The notes under the pieces are model-generated. The model saw nothing but the letters and a program-made list of their open reading frames with translations, was not told the origin of the DNA and searched no databases. A stretch of DNA of 64,000 nucleotides from Colwellia sp. (GTDB taxonomy: Bacteria > Pseudomonadota > Gammaproteobacteria > Enterobacterales > Alteromonadaceae). The stretch spans positions 124,001 to 188,000 of the forward strand of contig JABSOY010000008.1 of the NCBI GenBank assembly GCA_013215385.1, in the 5' to 3' direction. The position numbers and the translations under genes were made by a program. This document shows positions 30,101-39,067 of this stretch, piece after piece (within the stretch, counting starts at the first letter, position 1; each line of letters begins with the position of its first letter).

Positions 30101-30270
30101 TTAGATTATCTGCTAAAGTATTTAACTTACTTGATTCAGATACAGCAGCAAGTTATAACGATATGACTGAGTTTGATAAAACTATTGGCTCGAAAAATCC
30201 TAACTATGGTAATGCTACTAGCTATCAAGCAGCACGTAGTTTCTTATTCACTGCGCGTTACGACTTTTAA
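27199..30270 (+). CDS. Oar-like TonB-dependent receptor with N-terminal carboxypeptidase-regulatory-like domain
   Basis: 1023 residues from ATG 27199, which has AAGGGTGA 5 bases before it. An ATG at 27151 in the same frame would add 16 residues but lacks such a site and would displace the signal peptide (cleavage near P-A-A-M-A-A). Order of parts: signal peptide; beta-sandwich CarboxypepD_reg-like domain (about 35–115, I-G-H-V-I-V-S-A-G, G-K-Y-T-V-T-F-R-K-N-G-Y-E); a TonB-box-like V-E-R-I-S-V-T-G-S; plug; then a large 22-strand-type barrel ending in F-T-A-R-Y-D-F with terminal phenylalanine. Oar-like receptors import, or in some bacteria help export, large substrates such as proteins. The next gene encodes a surface-type metallopeptidase, which supports a role in protein or peptide use. 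Confidence 0.88.
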   Translation: MNLKNRGFQPQKTLAALAVSTALMLSMPAAMAADKTSGALIGHVIVSAGSTLSNVQVTIKHQSKGLTRTTTTNEKGDFNLKALPIGKYTVTFRKNGYETVEEQEVVVKAGSSAKYNISMYEEGVERISVTGSNVQMVDFESSTTQLVLTSEDLARLPIGQDLTSVALLAPGSSLAADPDADYGRGASFNGSSVAENGFFLNGLNITDIRKGLGSIDLPWEAIAQTNIVTGGVSAEYGQFIGGVTDLVSKSGDNEFKFGVTVDYIPNSMASQSPDTWGYSLQSDDDGNYPFDPIMISNNGDSSYEETRYNIYASGAIIEDTLFFYGIFNPQDIKDEYANANVIETRQYTKKNKQADYWLAKVDWFINDEHNIGFTALNNEWEQSRSIRSTGDDKFSAPNESTWGGSMWSANYSGIITDEITINAIYGVTEQTSDSINPTADHSPVWDRRDNWGWEKIGSWVGDYKQELRDDQRTQFRLDLDWEIGDHTIRFGYSQEVVETSDNIAYAGDGKNYEYRIMSQGTLDWLNGKRADIGQGPITGISAGDEYYRARKYDRVGTAESTNTAIYIQDTWNVTDNVTLNIGIRNSSFESKTGEGDVYADMDNQWAPRLGAIWDVDGNGTTKVSLNYGRYFMPISPNTSVRMTLGETNQYDYAKFDEIGAGGLPTNPESMYLLNYGDGTFTQPYETLVDADLDPMYSDEISIAVTHELNENWIVGARYVYQDLKSSIEDTNMKFVLTKWMAENPEEAAKLDPNWDISGSWVGFVLNPGSPAHLSYDQDGDGTISSGEGVTWSADYIGLPQAERTYQALEFTLEGKPNDNSTLQASYTYSRSEGNTEGLVSGTHSQADPGWSGSFDSPEFTDHSYGRTSNDIPHKFKVFGTYDITENLNVGLVLLAQEGRARNILGYHPKDVDSCAADKNITWCDDWDRNNFYADGQPSARGAGGHGKWITSLDMSVNYSIDVGDAGQVRLSAKVFNLLDSDTAASYNDMTEFDKTIGSKNPNYGNATSYQAARSFLFTARYDF

Positions 30271-30304
30271 TTATAGTAAAAAATAATTAATATAAGTTAG
30301 AATC

Positions 30305-30331
30305 AAAGCCGCTTACTCCAAGCGGCTTTTT
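30305..30331 (+). terminator. Rho-independent terminator after the Oar-like receptor
   Basis: AAAGCCGCTT-ACTCC-AAGCGGCTTT followed by TTT. The dispersed repeat begins directly at its T-run. Confidence 0.9.
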
Positions 30332-30406
30332 ACGTACAGGAGGTACCGTATGTCGTGTTGCCATGGATGGGAAAGAACGACGACGTACAGGAGGTACCGT
30401 ATGTCG
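30332..30406 (+). repeat. Dispersed repeat: two 24-bp copies at 51-bp spacing, GGA-loop hairpins
   Basis: ACGTACAGGAGGTACCGTAT and the next four bases occur at 30332–30355 and exactly again at 30383–30406. Each copy can fold as GTAC-AGGAG-GTAC. Between them CCAT-GG-ATGG forms another small hairpin. The 51-bp unit aligns base for base, with about 70% identity by eye, to the unit at 41563–41613. Both start at the T-run of a terminator. From here to 30566 I see nothing but a GGAAGGA ribosome-binding site for the next gene. Confidence 0.8.
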
Positions 30407-30566
30407 GTTACCCATTTTTTATGGTCATAGCTCACCTTTTTTAACGATGTCTAAACAATTTATAAACATAAATTCACTTTTCTTTGTAATAAAATTATTA
30501 AAAGGAAGACTAACTCTTTATTGCTGATAAACAGTTAGTCAAAAACCAAAGGAAGGACAATCGTTA

Positions 30567-33449
30567 ATGAATAAAATAACTCTCGCACTTTTAGCTACAT
30601 TAGGTAGCACGGTGATCTCATCATTTTTTTCCCCGCAAGTAAAAGCAGAAGATTCGTTACAAACCATTGAAACAGAGCATGCCCGCATTCATTTCCATAA
30701 AGATTATCAAGCATTTGCACAACAAGTAGCGAGTAAGTTTGAACCTATTTATGCAGATGTTAGCGACCGGGTTGGTTTTGAGCAAAACGATAAATTAGAT
30801 TTCCTTATTGGCGACGATTTTCACCAAGCGAATGGTTACGCTATTCCATTAACAGCAGGGAAAATAGTTAAAATATTTTCAAGTTCGCCGCGTTCTGAAG
30901 AAGCGCTTGGCTCATATAGCGACTGGCTTGACTTAGTGATAAGTCATGAGCTAACCCATAAAATTCATCTGTCAGAACCAAGCCGTAGTTGGCGTTCAAT
31001 CTTAGATTCAAGTTTACTTGACTCTGACATACTTAATTTCTCTCGCTATCCGCGTTGGGTAAGCGAAGGGTACGCTACGGTCATCGAAACTGAATATACT
31101 GAGCAAGGGCGAGTAAAGAGTGATTACATCAAGGCGATGTTGCAACAATGGGCTACAGAAGGTGAACTACCTAGTTACGATACCTTAAATGGTAACAGTA
31201 GTTATGAAGGTAATCGCATGGCGTATTATCAAGGTAGTGCATTTTTATTTTGGTTACAGGCAAATTATGGTCAAGAAAAACTGCAGCAATTGTGGAAGCG
31301 TTCAACTGCTAAAATTCACCGTGACTTTGATAGCGCTTTTACCGGTTTATTTTTGGATAACCCAAGAACCTTGTATAAAAAGTTTGTCGTTGACCAAACG
31401 GTATCGGCTAAAAAAACACCGCCTTTAAGCAACAACACTGGAAGTTTGTGGCAACAAAACAATTTTAAAGTGATCAGTAGTGAGCCTTCTCCACAACAAG
31501 ACAAATTATTGCAACTTGAAGTCGACCAAAAAGGTTATACCACACTGAGTACTTTCTCCTTAGCAGAAAACACCAAAGCGAAGGATGAATTTATCGAAGA
31601 TAACAAAAAACTGCTTGAAGGCGATGAGTATGATGTTACTAATAGCATGCCTGAAGTCTTTAACCGTGAAGCTGAAATCGTCATTAAACCCAGCAAAAAA
31701 TCTCGATGGCGACAAGCGCGATGGTTAGACGACAATCATGTTTTGATTTTACAATCACAGTTACAAGACAATCAAGAGTTAGGTTTTGAATTAGCTAAGG
31801 TTGAGTTAACAACGGGCAAGGTCGACAAAATAACACAATCTTTACGTCTTCATGATTTTACACTTACCCCAGATAAAAAATCAGTGATTGCGATTTCGCA
31901 TTTTGCAGGATTTAATCAACTGATAAAAGTTTCCTTAGCTGACGGTAGTTATCAAGCACTTGATAGCAAAAGGCTGAACCAGCCGATGGACAATTTAACC
32001 TTAAGTCCTGATGGTGAAACACTCGCATTAATGGCTATTCATAAAAAGCGCTGGCAAATACATTTTTACCAATTAACGACTCAAAAATGGCAAGTGGTGA
32101 ATTTACCGTTTAGTGGAAATTATACCTCGCATTTACGTTGGCAATCAGACGGCTTATACTTTTCACAAAGCCATAGTAACAATATGCAAGAAGCGAGCAA
32201 GGGCATTAAAAGCAATGTTGCGGTTGATGTATACCGTTTACAACCCGAGACACAGTCTTGGCAGCAACTGACCCAAGGAGACAAGCTTGCCACCAATGCT
32301 TTTACTATTAATGACCAGCTAATTTACTTGTCAACTACTAGCCAAGGGCAAGATACTTATAGCCAAACACTTACTAAAAGTATAGTTGAGCAAAAGCTAC
32401 CAGCAGGTAACTATGAACTGTTAACACTTGATAAACCGATACCAAAAATAAACTTAACCAGTGACTTACCGACAAAAAATTATGGTATAGGCCCACAAAC
32501 AGGGCTTATGACGTTGACTACGGGCTATGCCAGTAATGATGATAATGGTATTGATTTCGTTATTCGTGGCGGCGATCCGTTAGGGCGTTTACGTTGGCAG
32601 GCGGCAGCTACTATCGGAGACCAACAAAATCACGGCGCGGTATCAGTTAAGAGTAACTGGCAAAATATCGAATGGTTTGCTGAATTCATCGATAGTGAGT
32701 ATGAAAATGATTCGTTCAAACGCGAAAACCAGTTATTCAATATCGAGTTGGCAAAAACATTTATAGTATCAGACAACAGCAGGTTGAAAGTCCAACTAGG
32801 AGCAGGTAGTGATGATGTTGACTATTTTTCTGAAAGTTTACTCACTCAAGCTGACGATGAAATTAATCATTATCGTCTGCAGGGTCAGTATGATTTTCAG
32901 TATAATTTTGGCAGAATTAACTACGGTTTTTCTCTAAATGCCGCACTTATAGACTATGAAAGCTCAAAACAAGAAAAACATAAGTGGCAACGAAATGAAT
33001 ATGGTATAGGTGTATTTGTAAGTCATGAAGATTATGCCGTGCAATACCGCTATCAAGACAGTGAAGTTGATGATGACACGCCATTCTATTCACTTCTGAC
33101 CCATGGTGGACAGTTATCAACAACAACGAGCCAAGTATTAACGAGTCATAAAGTAGACTCAAGAGTGCCACTTGCATGGCAAACGGGCTTTCATTTTAAA
33201 CAACATAATGTTGAAGTAGATGTAGAAGGTTTCACCTTGTTCTATTTACAACATGAAGCTGACGATAATGACGCTCTTGCGGCTTATGGTGTTGAGTTAA
33301 ATATATCTATAGCAGAGAACATGACACCATTACTTGATGGCTTAGCCGTACAGGCAGGAGTCTCATGGTATGAAGAAAGAGGTGCTTTCACTGATTTGGT
33401 TGAAGACCAAAACCAAATATACTTATCAGTGACTTATCAATTTAAATAA
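30567..33449 (+). CDS. Secreted gluzincin-type metallopeptidase fused to a propeller and a putative outer-membrane barrel
   Basis: 960 residues, ATG preceded by GGAAGGA. After a signal peptide (cleavage near V-K-A-E), a peptidase domain carries the zinc motif H-E-L-T-H (about residue 128) and a downstream W-V-S-E-G-Y-A (about 164), the usual third ligand in gluzincins. Residues about 290–640 have repeated blades with motifs such as L-S-P-D-G-E-T-L-A-L-M and L-T-P-D-K-K-S-V-I-A-I, as in TolB/PD40-like propellers. The last 300 residues alternate polar and hydrophobic residues with many Tyr/Trp and end Y-L-S-V-T-Y-Q-F-K, like a beta-barrel C-terminus. I infer a protease held in the outer membrane by its own barrel. 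It follows the Oar-like receptor by about 300 bases on the same strand. The exact peptidase family is not certain. Confidence 0.72.
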   Translation: MNKITLALLATLGSTVISSFFSPQVKAEDSLQTIETEHARIHFHKDYQAFAQQVASKFEPIYADVSDRVGFEQNDKLDFLIGDDFHQANGYAIPLTAGKIVKIFSSSPRSEEALGSYSDWLDLVISHELTHKIHLSEPSRSWRSILDSSLLDSDILNFSRYPRWVSEGYATVIETEYTEQGRVKSDYIKAMLQQWATEGELPSYDTLNGNSSYEGNRMAYYQGSAFLFWLQANYGQEKLQQLWKRSTAKIHRDFDSAFTGLFLDNPRTLYKKFVVDQTVSAKKTPPLSNNTGSLWQQNNFKVISSEPSPQQDKLLQLEVDQKGYTTLSTFSLAENTKAKDEFIEDNKKLLEGDEYDVTNSMPEVFNREAEIVIKPSKKSRWRQARWLDDNHVLILQSQLQDNQELGFELAKVELTTGKVDKITQSLRLHDFTLTPDKKSVIAISHFAGFNQLIKVSLADGSYQALDSKRLNQPMDNLTLSPDGETLALMAIHKKRWQIHFYQLTTQKWQVVNLPFSGNYTSHLRWQSDGLYFSQSHSNNMQEASKGIKSNVAVDVYRLQPETQSWQQLTQGDKLATNAFTINDQLIYLSTTSQGQDTYSQTLTKSIVEQKLPAGNYELLTLDKPIPKINLTSDLPTKNYGIGPQTGLMTLTTGYASNDDNGIDFVIRGGDPLGRLRWQAAATIGDQQNHGAVSVKSNWQNIEWFAEFIDSEYENDSFKRENQLFNIELAKTFIVSDNSRLKVQLGAGSDDVDYFSESLLTQADDEINHYRLQGQYDFQYNFGRINYGFSLNAALIDYESSKQEKHKWQRNEYGIGVFVSHEDYAVQYRYQDSEVDDDTPFYSLLTHGGQLSTTTSQVLTSHKVDSRVPLAWQTGFHFKQHNVEVDVEGFTLFYLQHEADDNDALAAYGVELNISIAENMTPLLDGLAVQAGVSWYEERGAFTDLVEDQNQIYLSVTYQFK

Positions 33450-33460
33450 GTGTTAAATAT

Positions 33461-33497
33461 CGAGCCTATGATCATTGAGGAAGCGGTCATAGGCTCG
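33461..33497. terminator. Hairpin between the convergent peptidase and DUF481 genes
   Basis: CGAGCCTATGA and TCATAGGCTCG form a perfect 11-bp stem with a 15-base loop. It sits between two convergent genes and could serve both strands; T-tracts are poor. Confidence 0.5.
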
Positions 33498-33548
33498 GTC
33501 ATACTCAGTTAATTGATACTGAGTAAATCGTCATTAAAGAGGGGAATA

Positions 33549-34334
33549 CTAAAAGCTATAAACTAAAGTGATACCCGTTTGCGTATTGGTATTCTCTTTA
33601 CCGTCTTCAACTTCAGTATTATGGTCAACTTTAAAGCTTACTTTTAATTGTAGCGTTGAAATTAACTTAGTCGTTAAAGAGCTTTCTGCTTGATAGTTAC
33701 TATTCTCACCACTTTGTGTTGCATACTTTGCGACAAATAGTTGTTTAAATTCAACATGCTCATTTAAATTACGAATATATACTGCTTGAGCTTGAATAAT
33801 GAAGTCACCTTTAGTTTCTGTGTTTTCATTACCATTTGCATCTTCAAGGCGAACAACATCTCTTTTATAACCTGGACCAATATCAGCATCGAAAGAGCCT
33901 GTCTTACTCTCAAACCAGCGACGACCCCAACCAGCAGAGACAGAACTTTGGCTCTCGAAACCACCGAAGCGATTATCATCATATGAAACATTGCCATATA
34001 TGTAGTTTGAACGTTCAGTGTCTATCGTATAGTTTGTCTGAAGTACTAATTTCCATTGCTGATCCGTCGTTTCAGAGTGTTGATCACCATTGTCGTCTTC
34101 AATTTCAGTTTTACGTGCAAGAAGATCGAAACGTAATGAACTACGCCATAGGTCTTTTTCATAACCTGCATCGAAGCCCGCTTTTACATCGGTACTTTTA
34201 GTATCACCAGATTTAAATAATGCGCCTAACTCTGCTGACATATTTAATGGATTTTTAGGGACTTCAGCTTCTTCAGCAAAAGCATTAAGTGATAAGCCGC
34301 CTAAAAGGGCAGCGATTGCAAATTTATTGTTCAT
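33549..34334 (-). CDS. DUF481 (YdiY-type) outer-membrane protein
   Basis: 261 residues from ATG 34334, where the protein begins M-N-N-K-F-A-I-A-A-L-L-G-G-L with a signal peptide cleaved near A-F-A-E. The longer open frame to 34385 would put this signal inside the protein and overlap mscS more deeply. The mature part is a series of beta strands with A-E-L-G-A-L-F-K-S-G-D-T-K-S at the start and a terminal V-Y-S-F, typical of the DUF481/salt-induced outer-membrane family, whose function is little known. The start overlaps the end of the MscS gene by 11 bases, suggesting a translationally coupled pair linked to osmotic stress. AAGAGA lies before the start. Confidence 0.8.
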   Translation of the reverse strand: MNNKFAIAALLGGLSLNAFAEEAEVPKNPLNMSAELGALFKSGDTKSTDVKAGFDAGYEKDLWRSSLRFDLLARKTEIEDDNGDQHSETTDQQWKLVLQTNYTIDTERSNYIYGNVSYDDNRFGGFESQSSVSAGWGRRWFESKTGSFDADIGPGYKRDVVRLEDANGNENTETKGDFIIQAQAVYIRNLNEHVEFKQLFVAKYATQSGENSNYQAESSLTTKLISTLQLKVSFKVDHNTEVEDGKENTNTQTGITLVYSF

Positions 34335-35154
34335 TTGGGTTCTCTTGATTAACATGTACAGAAAGTTGTGGAAATGGGATTTCAATACCAGCTTTGTCTA
34401 ATTCAATTTTAATCTCTTCTAATAAATCAAAATGTACTGTCCAATAGTCTGGTGTTTTCACCCAAGGACGAACGACAAAGTTTACCGAGCTATCGGCTAA
34501 TTCGCTAACTCCTATGGTGATAGCTTGATCTTTCAATACTAAAGCATGGCTGCTAACCACGTCATTTAGTATTTGTTTTGTTTGTTTTAAATCTGCGCTA
34601 TAACCAACACCAATAACTAAATCTACTCGTCGAGTTGGTTTGGCTGAATAGTTGGTAATAGTGCCATTGGTGATGCCACCATTAGGAATAATAACGGTTT
34701 TGTTATCGCCTGTTCTTAACTGTGTTGAAAAGACATGAACTTCTTCAACAACACCCGCGGTACCAGCAATTTCTACAAAATCACCCGCTTTAAAGGGTTT
34801 TAATGAAATGAGTAAGATACCTGAAGCAAAGTTTGATAAAGAGCCTTGCAAAGCTAAGCCTATTGCAAGCCCCGCGGCACCGACAATCGCAATTAACGAA
34901 GTCGTATTAAAACCTAAGTGAGAAATTGCAGCGATAAAGGCAACGATTACCACTAGGCCATAAACGAGGTTAGCGATAAAAGAAATTACAGTATCATCGA
35001 CTTCTTTATGTATGAGGATTTTTTTTGTTGCAGAACTGGCGAGTTTTGCAACAAATTTACCGATAACAAAGATAGCTATCGCAACAATAAATTTGATTAA
35101 ATATGCTAATAGCATAGGTTGGTTTTGCGTAAACCAATTAATTATGTTGTCCAT
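34324..35154 (-). CDS. mscS: Small-conductance mechanosensitive channel, MscS family
   Basis: 276 residues, similar to E. coli MscS (286). Three transmembrane segments fill the first 120 residues. The pore helix shows the Gly/Ala-rich pattern G-A-A-G-L-A-I-G-L-A-L-Q-G-S-L-S-N-F-A-S-G. The beta domain begins with L-I-S-L-K-P-F-K-A-G-D-F-V-E, and the cytoplasmic cage follows with F-S-T-Q-L-R-T-G-D-N-K and I-P-N-G. It releases solutes on hypo-osmotic shock. It overlaps the DUF481 gene downstream. Confidence 0.95.
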   Translation of the reverse strand: MDNIINWFTQNQPMLLAYLIKFIVAIAIFVIGKFVAKLASSATKKILIHKEVDDTVISFIANLVYGLVVIVAFIAAISHLGFNTTSLIAIVGAAGLAIGLALQGSLSNFASGILLISLKPFKAGDFVEIAGTAGVVEEVHVFSTQLRTGDNKTVIIPNGGITNGTITNYSAKPTRRVDLVIGVGYSADLKQTKQILNDVVSSHALVLKDQAITIGVSELADSSVNFVVRPWVKTPDYWTVHFDLLEEIKIELDKAGIEIPFPQLSVHVNQENPNEQ

Positions 35155-35245
35155 TTTTTATACTCTGTTGAAAATTGCGGGTGATTATAATTAATTTGCA
35201 GAATAATACCTAATAATATTATTCAATTTTTATAAAAAACGGATA

Positions 35246-35269
35246 TAAAAAAAGGGCCTAAGCCCTTTT
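35246..35269 (-). terminator. Rho-independent terminator of fba
   Basis: On the minus strand AAAAGGGCTTAGGCCCTTTT is followed by more T (about 35250–35244). It lies about 22 bases after the fba stop. Confidence 0.88.
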
Positions 35270-35291
35270 GATAAAATATGATAAGTGGAGC

Positions 35292-36356
35292 TTATTTTAC
35301 AACAGCGTTAAGCTCACCGTTATTATATAAATCAACCATAACATCTAATGAGATAGGCTTAATTTTCCCCGCGTTACCTGCGGTACCAAAGGCTTCATAA
35401 CGGTTGATACAAATTTCTGTCATCGCTTTAGTAGTTTCTGCTAAGAATTTACGTGGGTCAAATTCACTTGGGTTTTGCGCAAGGAAACGACGAGTTGCAC
35501 CCGTTGAAGCTAAGCGTAAATCGGTATCTATGTTGATTTTACGTACGCCGTGTTTAATACCTTCACAAATTTGCTCGACAGGAACGCCGTAAGTTTCAGG
35601 AATATTACCGCCAAATTCATTGATAATAGCTAACCATTCTTGTGGCACTGAAGATGATCCGTGCATGACTAAGTGAGTGTTCGGAATACGCGCATGAATT
35701 GCTTTAATACGGTCAATCGCTAAAATATCACCCGTTGGTGGTCGGCTAAATTTATAAGCGCCGTGTGAAGTACCACAGGCAATAGCTAAAGCATCAACTT
35801 GAGTCTTCTTAACGAAATCAGCCGCTTCTTCTGGGTCGGTTAACATTTGTTCAAGTGTTAATTTACCAACAGCGCCTACACCGTCTTCTTCAGCTGCTTC
35901 ACCGGTTTCTAATGAACCTAAACAACCTAATTCGCCTTCAACTGAAACACCACAAGCATGTGCCATTTCAACTGTTTTTTGGGTTACGTCAACATTGTAT
36001 TCGTAGCTTGACGGTGTTTTACCGTCAGACATTAAAGAGCCATCCATCATGACTGATGAAAAACCTGATTGAATTGAACGCTGACAGACACTTGGAGAAG
36101 TACCGTGATCTTGATGCATAACAACAGGAATATGTGGAAACTCTTCAATTGCCGCTAGAATTAAATGACGTAAAAAAGGAGCGCCAGCGTATTTACGAGC
36201 ACCAGCAGAGCCTTGAAGAATTACCGGGCTATTGGTTTTATCTGCGGCGATCATGATTGCTCTAACTTGTTCTAAGTTGTTAACGTTAAAAGCGGGAATA
36301 CCGTATCCGTATTCTGCAGCGTGATCTAACATTTGGCGCATAGAAATTAAAGCCAT
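35292..36356 (-). CDS. fba: Fructose-bisphosphate aldolase, class II
   Basis: 354 residues. It is a zinc-dependent aldolase of glycolysis/gluconeogenesis. Zinc and catalytic residues are visible in [22 protein letters not shown] and the phosphate-binding H-G-S-S-S and N-I-D-T-D. The length and motifs fit the CbbA-like class IIB group rather than FbaA of E. coli. It is the last gene of the tkt–epd–pgk–fba series, but 404 bases and a terminator separate it from pgk, so it probably has its own promoter. Confidence 0.96.
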   Translation of the reverse strand: MALISMRQMLDHAAEYGYGIPAFNVNNLEQVRAIMIAADKTNSPVILQGSAGARKYAGAPFLRHLILAAIEEFPHIPVVMHQDHGTSPSVCQRSIQSGFSSVMMDGSLMSDGKTPSSYEYNVDVTQKTVEMAHACGVSVEGELGCLGSLETGEAAEEDGVGAVGKLTLEQMLTDPEEAADFVKKTQVDALAIACGTSHGAYKFSRPPTGDILAIDRIKAIHARIPNTHLVMHGSSSVPQEWLAIINEFGGNIPETYGVPVEQICEGIKHGVRKINIDTDLRLASTGATRRFLAQNPSEFDPRKFLAETTKAMTEICINRYEAFGTAGNAGKIKPISLDVMVDLYNNGELNAVVK

Positions 36357-36700
36357 TGAACTACTCCTAAGTATTGTATGTGTCGTAAAGTATTTTCGTT
36401 AAATGTCAAAATGCAAGTTTCATTGTGAAATTTAATCTTTCGTATCGTAAGTATAACAGATAAAAAAATAACATGACAAAGGAAAAGCTGAGGAAGTAAT
36501 TGAATTTTATAGGCTCGTTTTCTGCTTACTATAGATAATGTTCGATTATTACTAAATAAAACGTCAATATCTTTGTTATCAGCGAGAAATAAAGCTTTTG
36601 TTTTGTAAGTTTACAACGAAAGAACGAAATTTATTTAAAAGGTAATTTTATGATAAGTAAAATTTTTCAGCTATTGATGTCAGGGAAATAAGGTAGATAC
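36357..36700 (-). other. fba upstream region
   Basis: About 340 AT-rich bases between the fba start and the pgk terminator. No gene is visible. The fba ribosome-binding site (AGGAGT) is just before its ATG, and the promoter is presumably here, but no box pair is convincing. Confidence 0.4.
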
Positions 36701-36732
36701 AAAAAAGCCTCAACTTAAACTAATTGAGGCTT
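36701..36732 (-). terminator. Rho-independent terminator of pgk
   Basis: On the minus strand AAGCCTCAA and TTGAGGCTT pair around an 10-base loop and are followed by TTTT. It ends about 30 bases after the pgk stop. Confidence 0.88.
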
Positions 36733-36760
36733 AACTCTTTAGCTATGCTAAGTCATTTAT

Positions 36761-37939
36761 TTATGACTTAGCGCGCTCTTCTAAAATAGCAACAGCAGGC
36801 AACTTTTTACCTTCTAAGAATTCCAAGAAAGCGCCGCCGCCCGTTGAAATATAAGATATTTTATCAGCAATACCGTATTTATCAACGGCTGCTAAGGTAT
36901 CCCCGCCACCGGCAATTGAAAAAGCTGAGCTGTCAGCAATTGCTCTTGCTATGATTTCTGTACCTTTACCAAATTGGTCGAATTCAAAAACACCCACTGG
37001 GCCATTCCAAACAATAGTGCCAGCATTTTTAATAATCTCGACTAGTGCTTGTGCAGAATCTGGACCAATATCAAAAATCATATCTTCGTCAGTTACATCA
37101 TTCACGGACTTTAACGTAGCTACGGCAGTTTCTGAAAACTCAGTAGCTGTTACTACATCTGTTGGTACCGGAATATCGCCATCATTTGATATTGCTTGTG
37201 CGGTTAAACGGTTAGCTTCATCAAGTAAGTCTTTTTCATATAACGACTTGCCAACATTGTGGCCATTTGCTGCAATAAACGTATTGGCAATACCACCGCC
37301 AACAACAAGTTGGTCAACAATTTTAGCTAAAGAGTCAAGCACTGTCAGTTTAGTGGATACTTTTGAACCACCGACAATAGCCACTAATGGACGAGCAGGG
37401 TTGTCTAGTGCTTTCCCCAATGCTTCTAATTCACCTGATAATAATGGACCTGCACAGGCAGTTGCAGCAAATTTTGCTACGCCGTGAGTACTCGCTTGTG
37501 CTCGATGGGCTGTGCCGAAAGCGTCCATAACGAAAACATCACATAGCGCGGCTAATTTTTTAGCTAAAACGTCATCATTTTTCTTTTCGCCAATATTAAA
37601 GCGAATATTTTCAAAAATGACTAATTCACCGATATTTACTTCTACGCCGTCAAGGTAGTCTGTTACTAAACGTACCGGAGCATTTAAGGCAGCAGCTAAA
37701 TAATCTGCCACAGGCTGTAGTGAAAACTCTTCATTGTATTCACCTTCAGTCGGACGACCAAGGTGCGACATTACCATAACTTTAGCACCCGCTTCTAACG
37801 CTAATTTCAGCGTTGGTACTGCGGCTCTTAAACGGGCATCGGAAGTGATCTTCCCATCTTTAATAGGTACGTTCAGATCTTCACGGATCAATATTCTTTG
37901 GTTGGCGAGTGCCAAATCGGTCATTTTAATTACAGACAT
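36761..37939 (-). CDS. pgk: Phosphoglycerate kinase
   Basis: 392 residues from ATG 37939, with AGGAAA 7 bases before it. The open frame continues to 38038, but that extension runs into epd and does not resemble the family. PGK transfers phosphate between 1,3-bisphosphoglycerate and ADP. Motifs: [39 protein letters not shown] and the C-terminal G-G-G-D-T-L-A-A. It is 44 bases downstream of epd. Confidence 0.97.
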   Translation of the reverse strand: MSVIKMTDLALANQRILIREDLNVPIKDGKITSDARLRAAVPTLKLALEAGAKVMVMSHLGRPTEGEYNEEFSLQPVADYLAAALNAPVRLVTDYLDGVEVNIGELVIFENIRFNIGEKKNDDVLAKKLAALCDVFVMDAFGTAHRAQASTHGVAKFAATACAGPLLSGELEALGKALDNPARPLVAIVGGSKVSTKLTVLDSLAKIVDQLVVGGGIANTFIAANGHNVGKSLYEKDLLDEANRLTAQAISNDGDIPVPTDVVTATEFSETAVATLKSVNDVTDEDMIFDIGPDSAQALVEIIKNAGTIVWNGPVGVFEFDQFGKGTEIIARAIADSSAFSIAGGGDTLAAVDKYGIADKISYISTGGGAFLEFLEGKKLPAVAILEERAKS

Positions 37940-37983
37940 GTCTAGTTTCCTATAAGATAAATATTTGTTTAATCGTTGTGAGT

Positions 37984-38994
37984 TTAGGTCATACTCATGG
38001 CTTTTGCCGTGTCTAACATTCGGTTTGCAAAGCCCCATTCGTTATCACACCACACTAACATTTTTACTAAGCGTTTATGGCTAACGCGCGTTTGATTACC
38101 GTCAACAATACAAGAATGTGGGTCATGATTAAAATCGATAGAGACTAAGGGTTCTTCGGTATAACCTAAAATCCCTTGTAAGCCATTATTTTGTGCTTTA
38201 ACAATCGCTTGGTTTATGGCGTCAATATCTACATCTGTTGATATTGTTAAGCTTAAATCCATGGCGGTAACATTAATGGTCGGCACGCGTACCGCTATGG
38301 CCTCAAAACGTCCGGCAAATTTCGGCAGTATTCTTTCAATGCCCGCGGCTAATTTCGTATCAACAGGGATGATAGATTGGCTTGCCGCACGACTAAGGCG
38401 TAAATCAGGATGATAAGCATCAATCACTTGTTGGTCATGCATTGATGAATGAATAGTGGTAATGGTGCCACTTTCCACACCAAACGCTTCATCAATCACC
38501 TTAATCACGGGTACAATACAATTGGTTGTGCATGATCCGTTTGAAACGATTTTATCAGTTGCGCTGAGTTGTTGATGATTAATACCATAAATAATGGTGG
38601 CGTCAACATCGTGCTCACCAGGATATGAATAAAGTACTTTATTAGCGCCTTGGCTCAAATGAATATTGCCTTCGCGTTGATTGGCAAATTTACCGGTACA
38701 ATCAAGCACAATATCAATGTTATGTTTTTTCCAGGGTAATTCAGCTAATGACTTTTCGTGGCTAAGCGCAATAACATCGCCCGCGATAATAAGCTGGTTG
38801 TCTGCTAATTCAACAGCAAAAGGAAAACGACCATGGGTAGTGTCATATTTTAATAAATGCGCAATGCCTTTAGGTTCGGCAAGTTCATTAATAGCGACAA
38901 GTTTTAAATGGTTGTTATCAGCATTCTCATACAAAGCACGAGCAACACTTCGGCCAATGCGACCAAAACCATTAATGGCTATATTTATAGACAT
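37984..38994 (-). CDS. epd: D-erythrose-4-phosphate dehydrogenase
   Basis: 336 residues, a GAPDH-fold enzyme: [10 protein letters not shown] at the N-terminus and the catalytic cysteine in S-C-T-T-N-C. The block [14 protein letters not shown] and the gene order epd–pgk–fba separate it from glycolytic GapA. It oxidises erythrose 4-phosphate to 4-phosphoerythronate, the first step of the DXP-dependent pyridoxal phosphate pathway. It lies between tkt and pgk on the same strand. Confidence 0.93.
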   Translation of the reverse strand: MSINIAINGFGRIGRSVARALYENADNNHLKLVAINELAEPKGIAHLLKYDTTHGRFPFAVELADNQLIIAGDVIALSHEKSLAELPWKKHNIDIVLDCTGKFANQREGNIHLSQGANKVLYSYPGEHDVDATIIYGINHQQLSATDKIVSNGSCTTNCIVPVIKVIDEAFGVESGTITTIHSSMHDQQVIDAYHPDLRLSRAASQSIIPVDTKLAAGIERILPKFAGRFEAIAVRVPTINVTAMDLSLTISTDVDIDAINQAIVKAQNNGLQGILGYTEEPLVSIDFNHDPHSCIVDGNQTRVSHKRLVKMLVWCDNEWGFANRMLDTAKAMSMT

Positions 38995-39022
38995 AAGTAG
39001 AAAGTTATCCGGAGTAGAAATA

Positions 39023-39054
39023 TCCTCAAACTACTCATTAGTGTAGTTTGAGGA
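39023..39054 (-). terminator. Strong hairpin between tkt and epd
   Basis: TCCTCAAACTAC and GTAGTTTGAGGA form a perfect 12-bp stem with an 8-base loop in the 73-base gap. A weak T-rich stretch follows on the minus strand. It may partly end tkt transcripts or serve as a processing site. Confidence 0.6.
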
Positions 39055-39067
39055 ATTGTGCAGAGAA

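Noticed and set aside
33764-34201. Open frames on both strands inside the DUF481 gene
   Set aside because: They are shadows of the DUF481 coding sequence; none has a family-like sequence or ribosome-binding site.
36951-37487. 178-codon open frame opposite pgk
   Set aside because: It is the antisense reading of pgk, rich in Ser/Thr/Pro as such shadows are, and lacks translation signals.
37984-38994. Glycolytic GapA
   Set aside because: Gene order epd–pgk–fba and the [14 protein letters not shown] block fit erythrose-4-phosphate dehydrogenase better.
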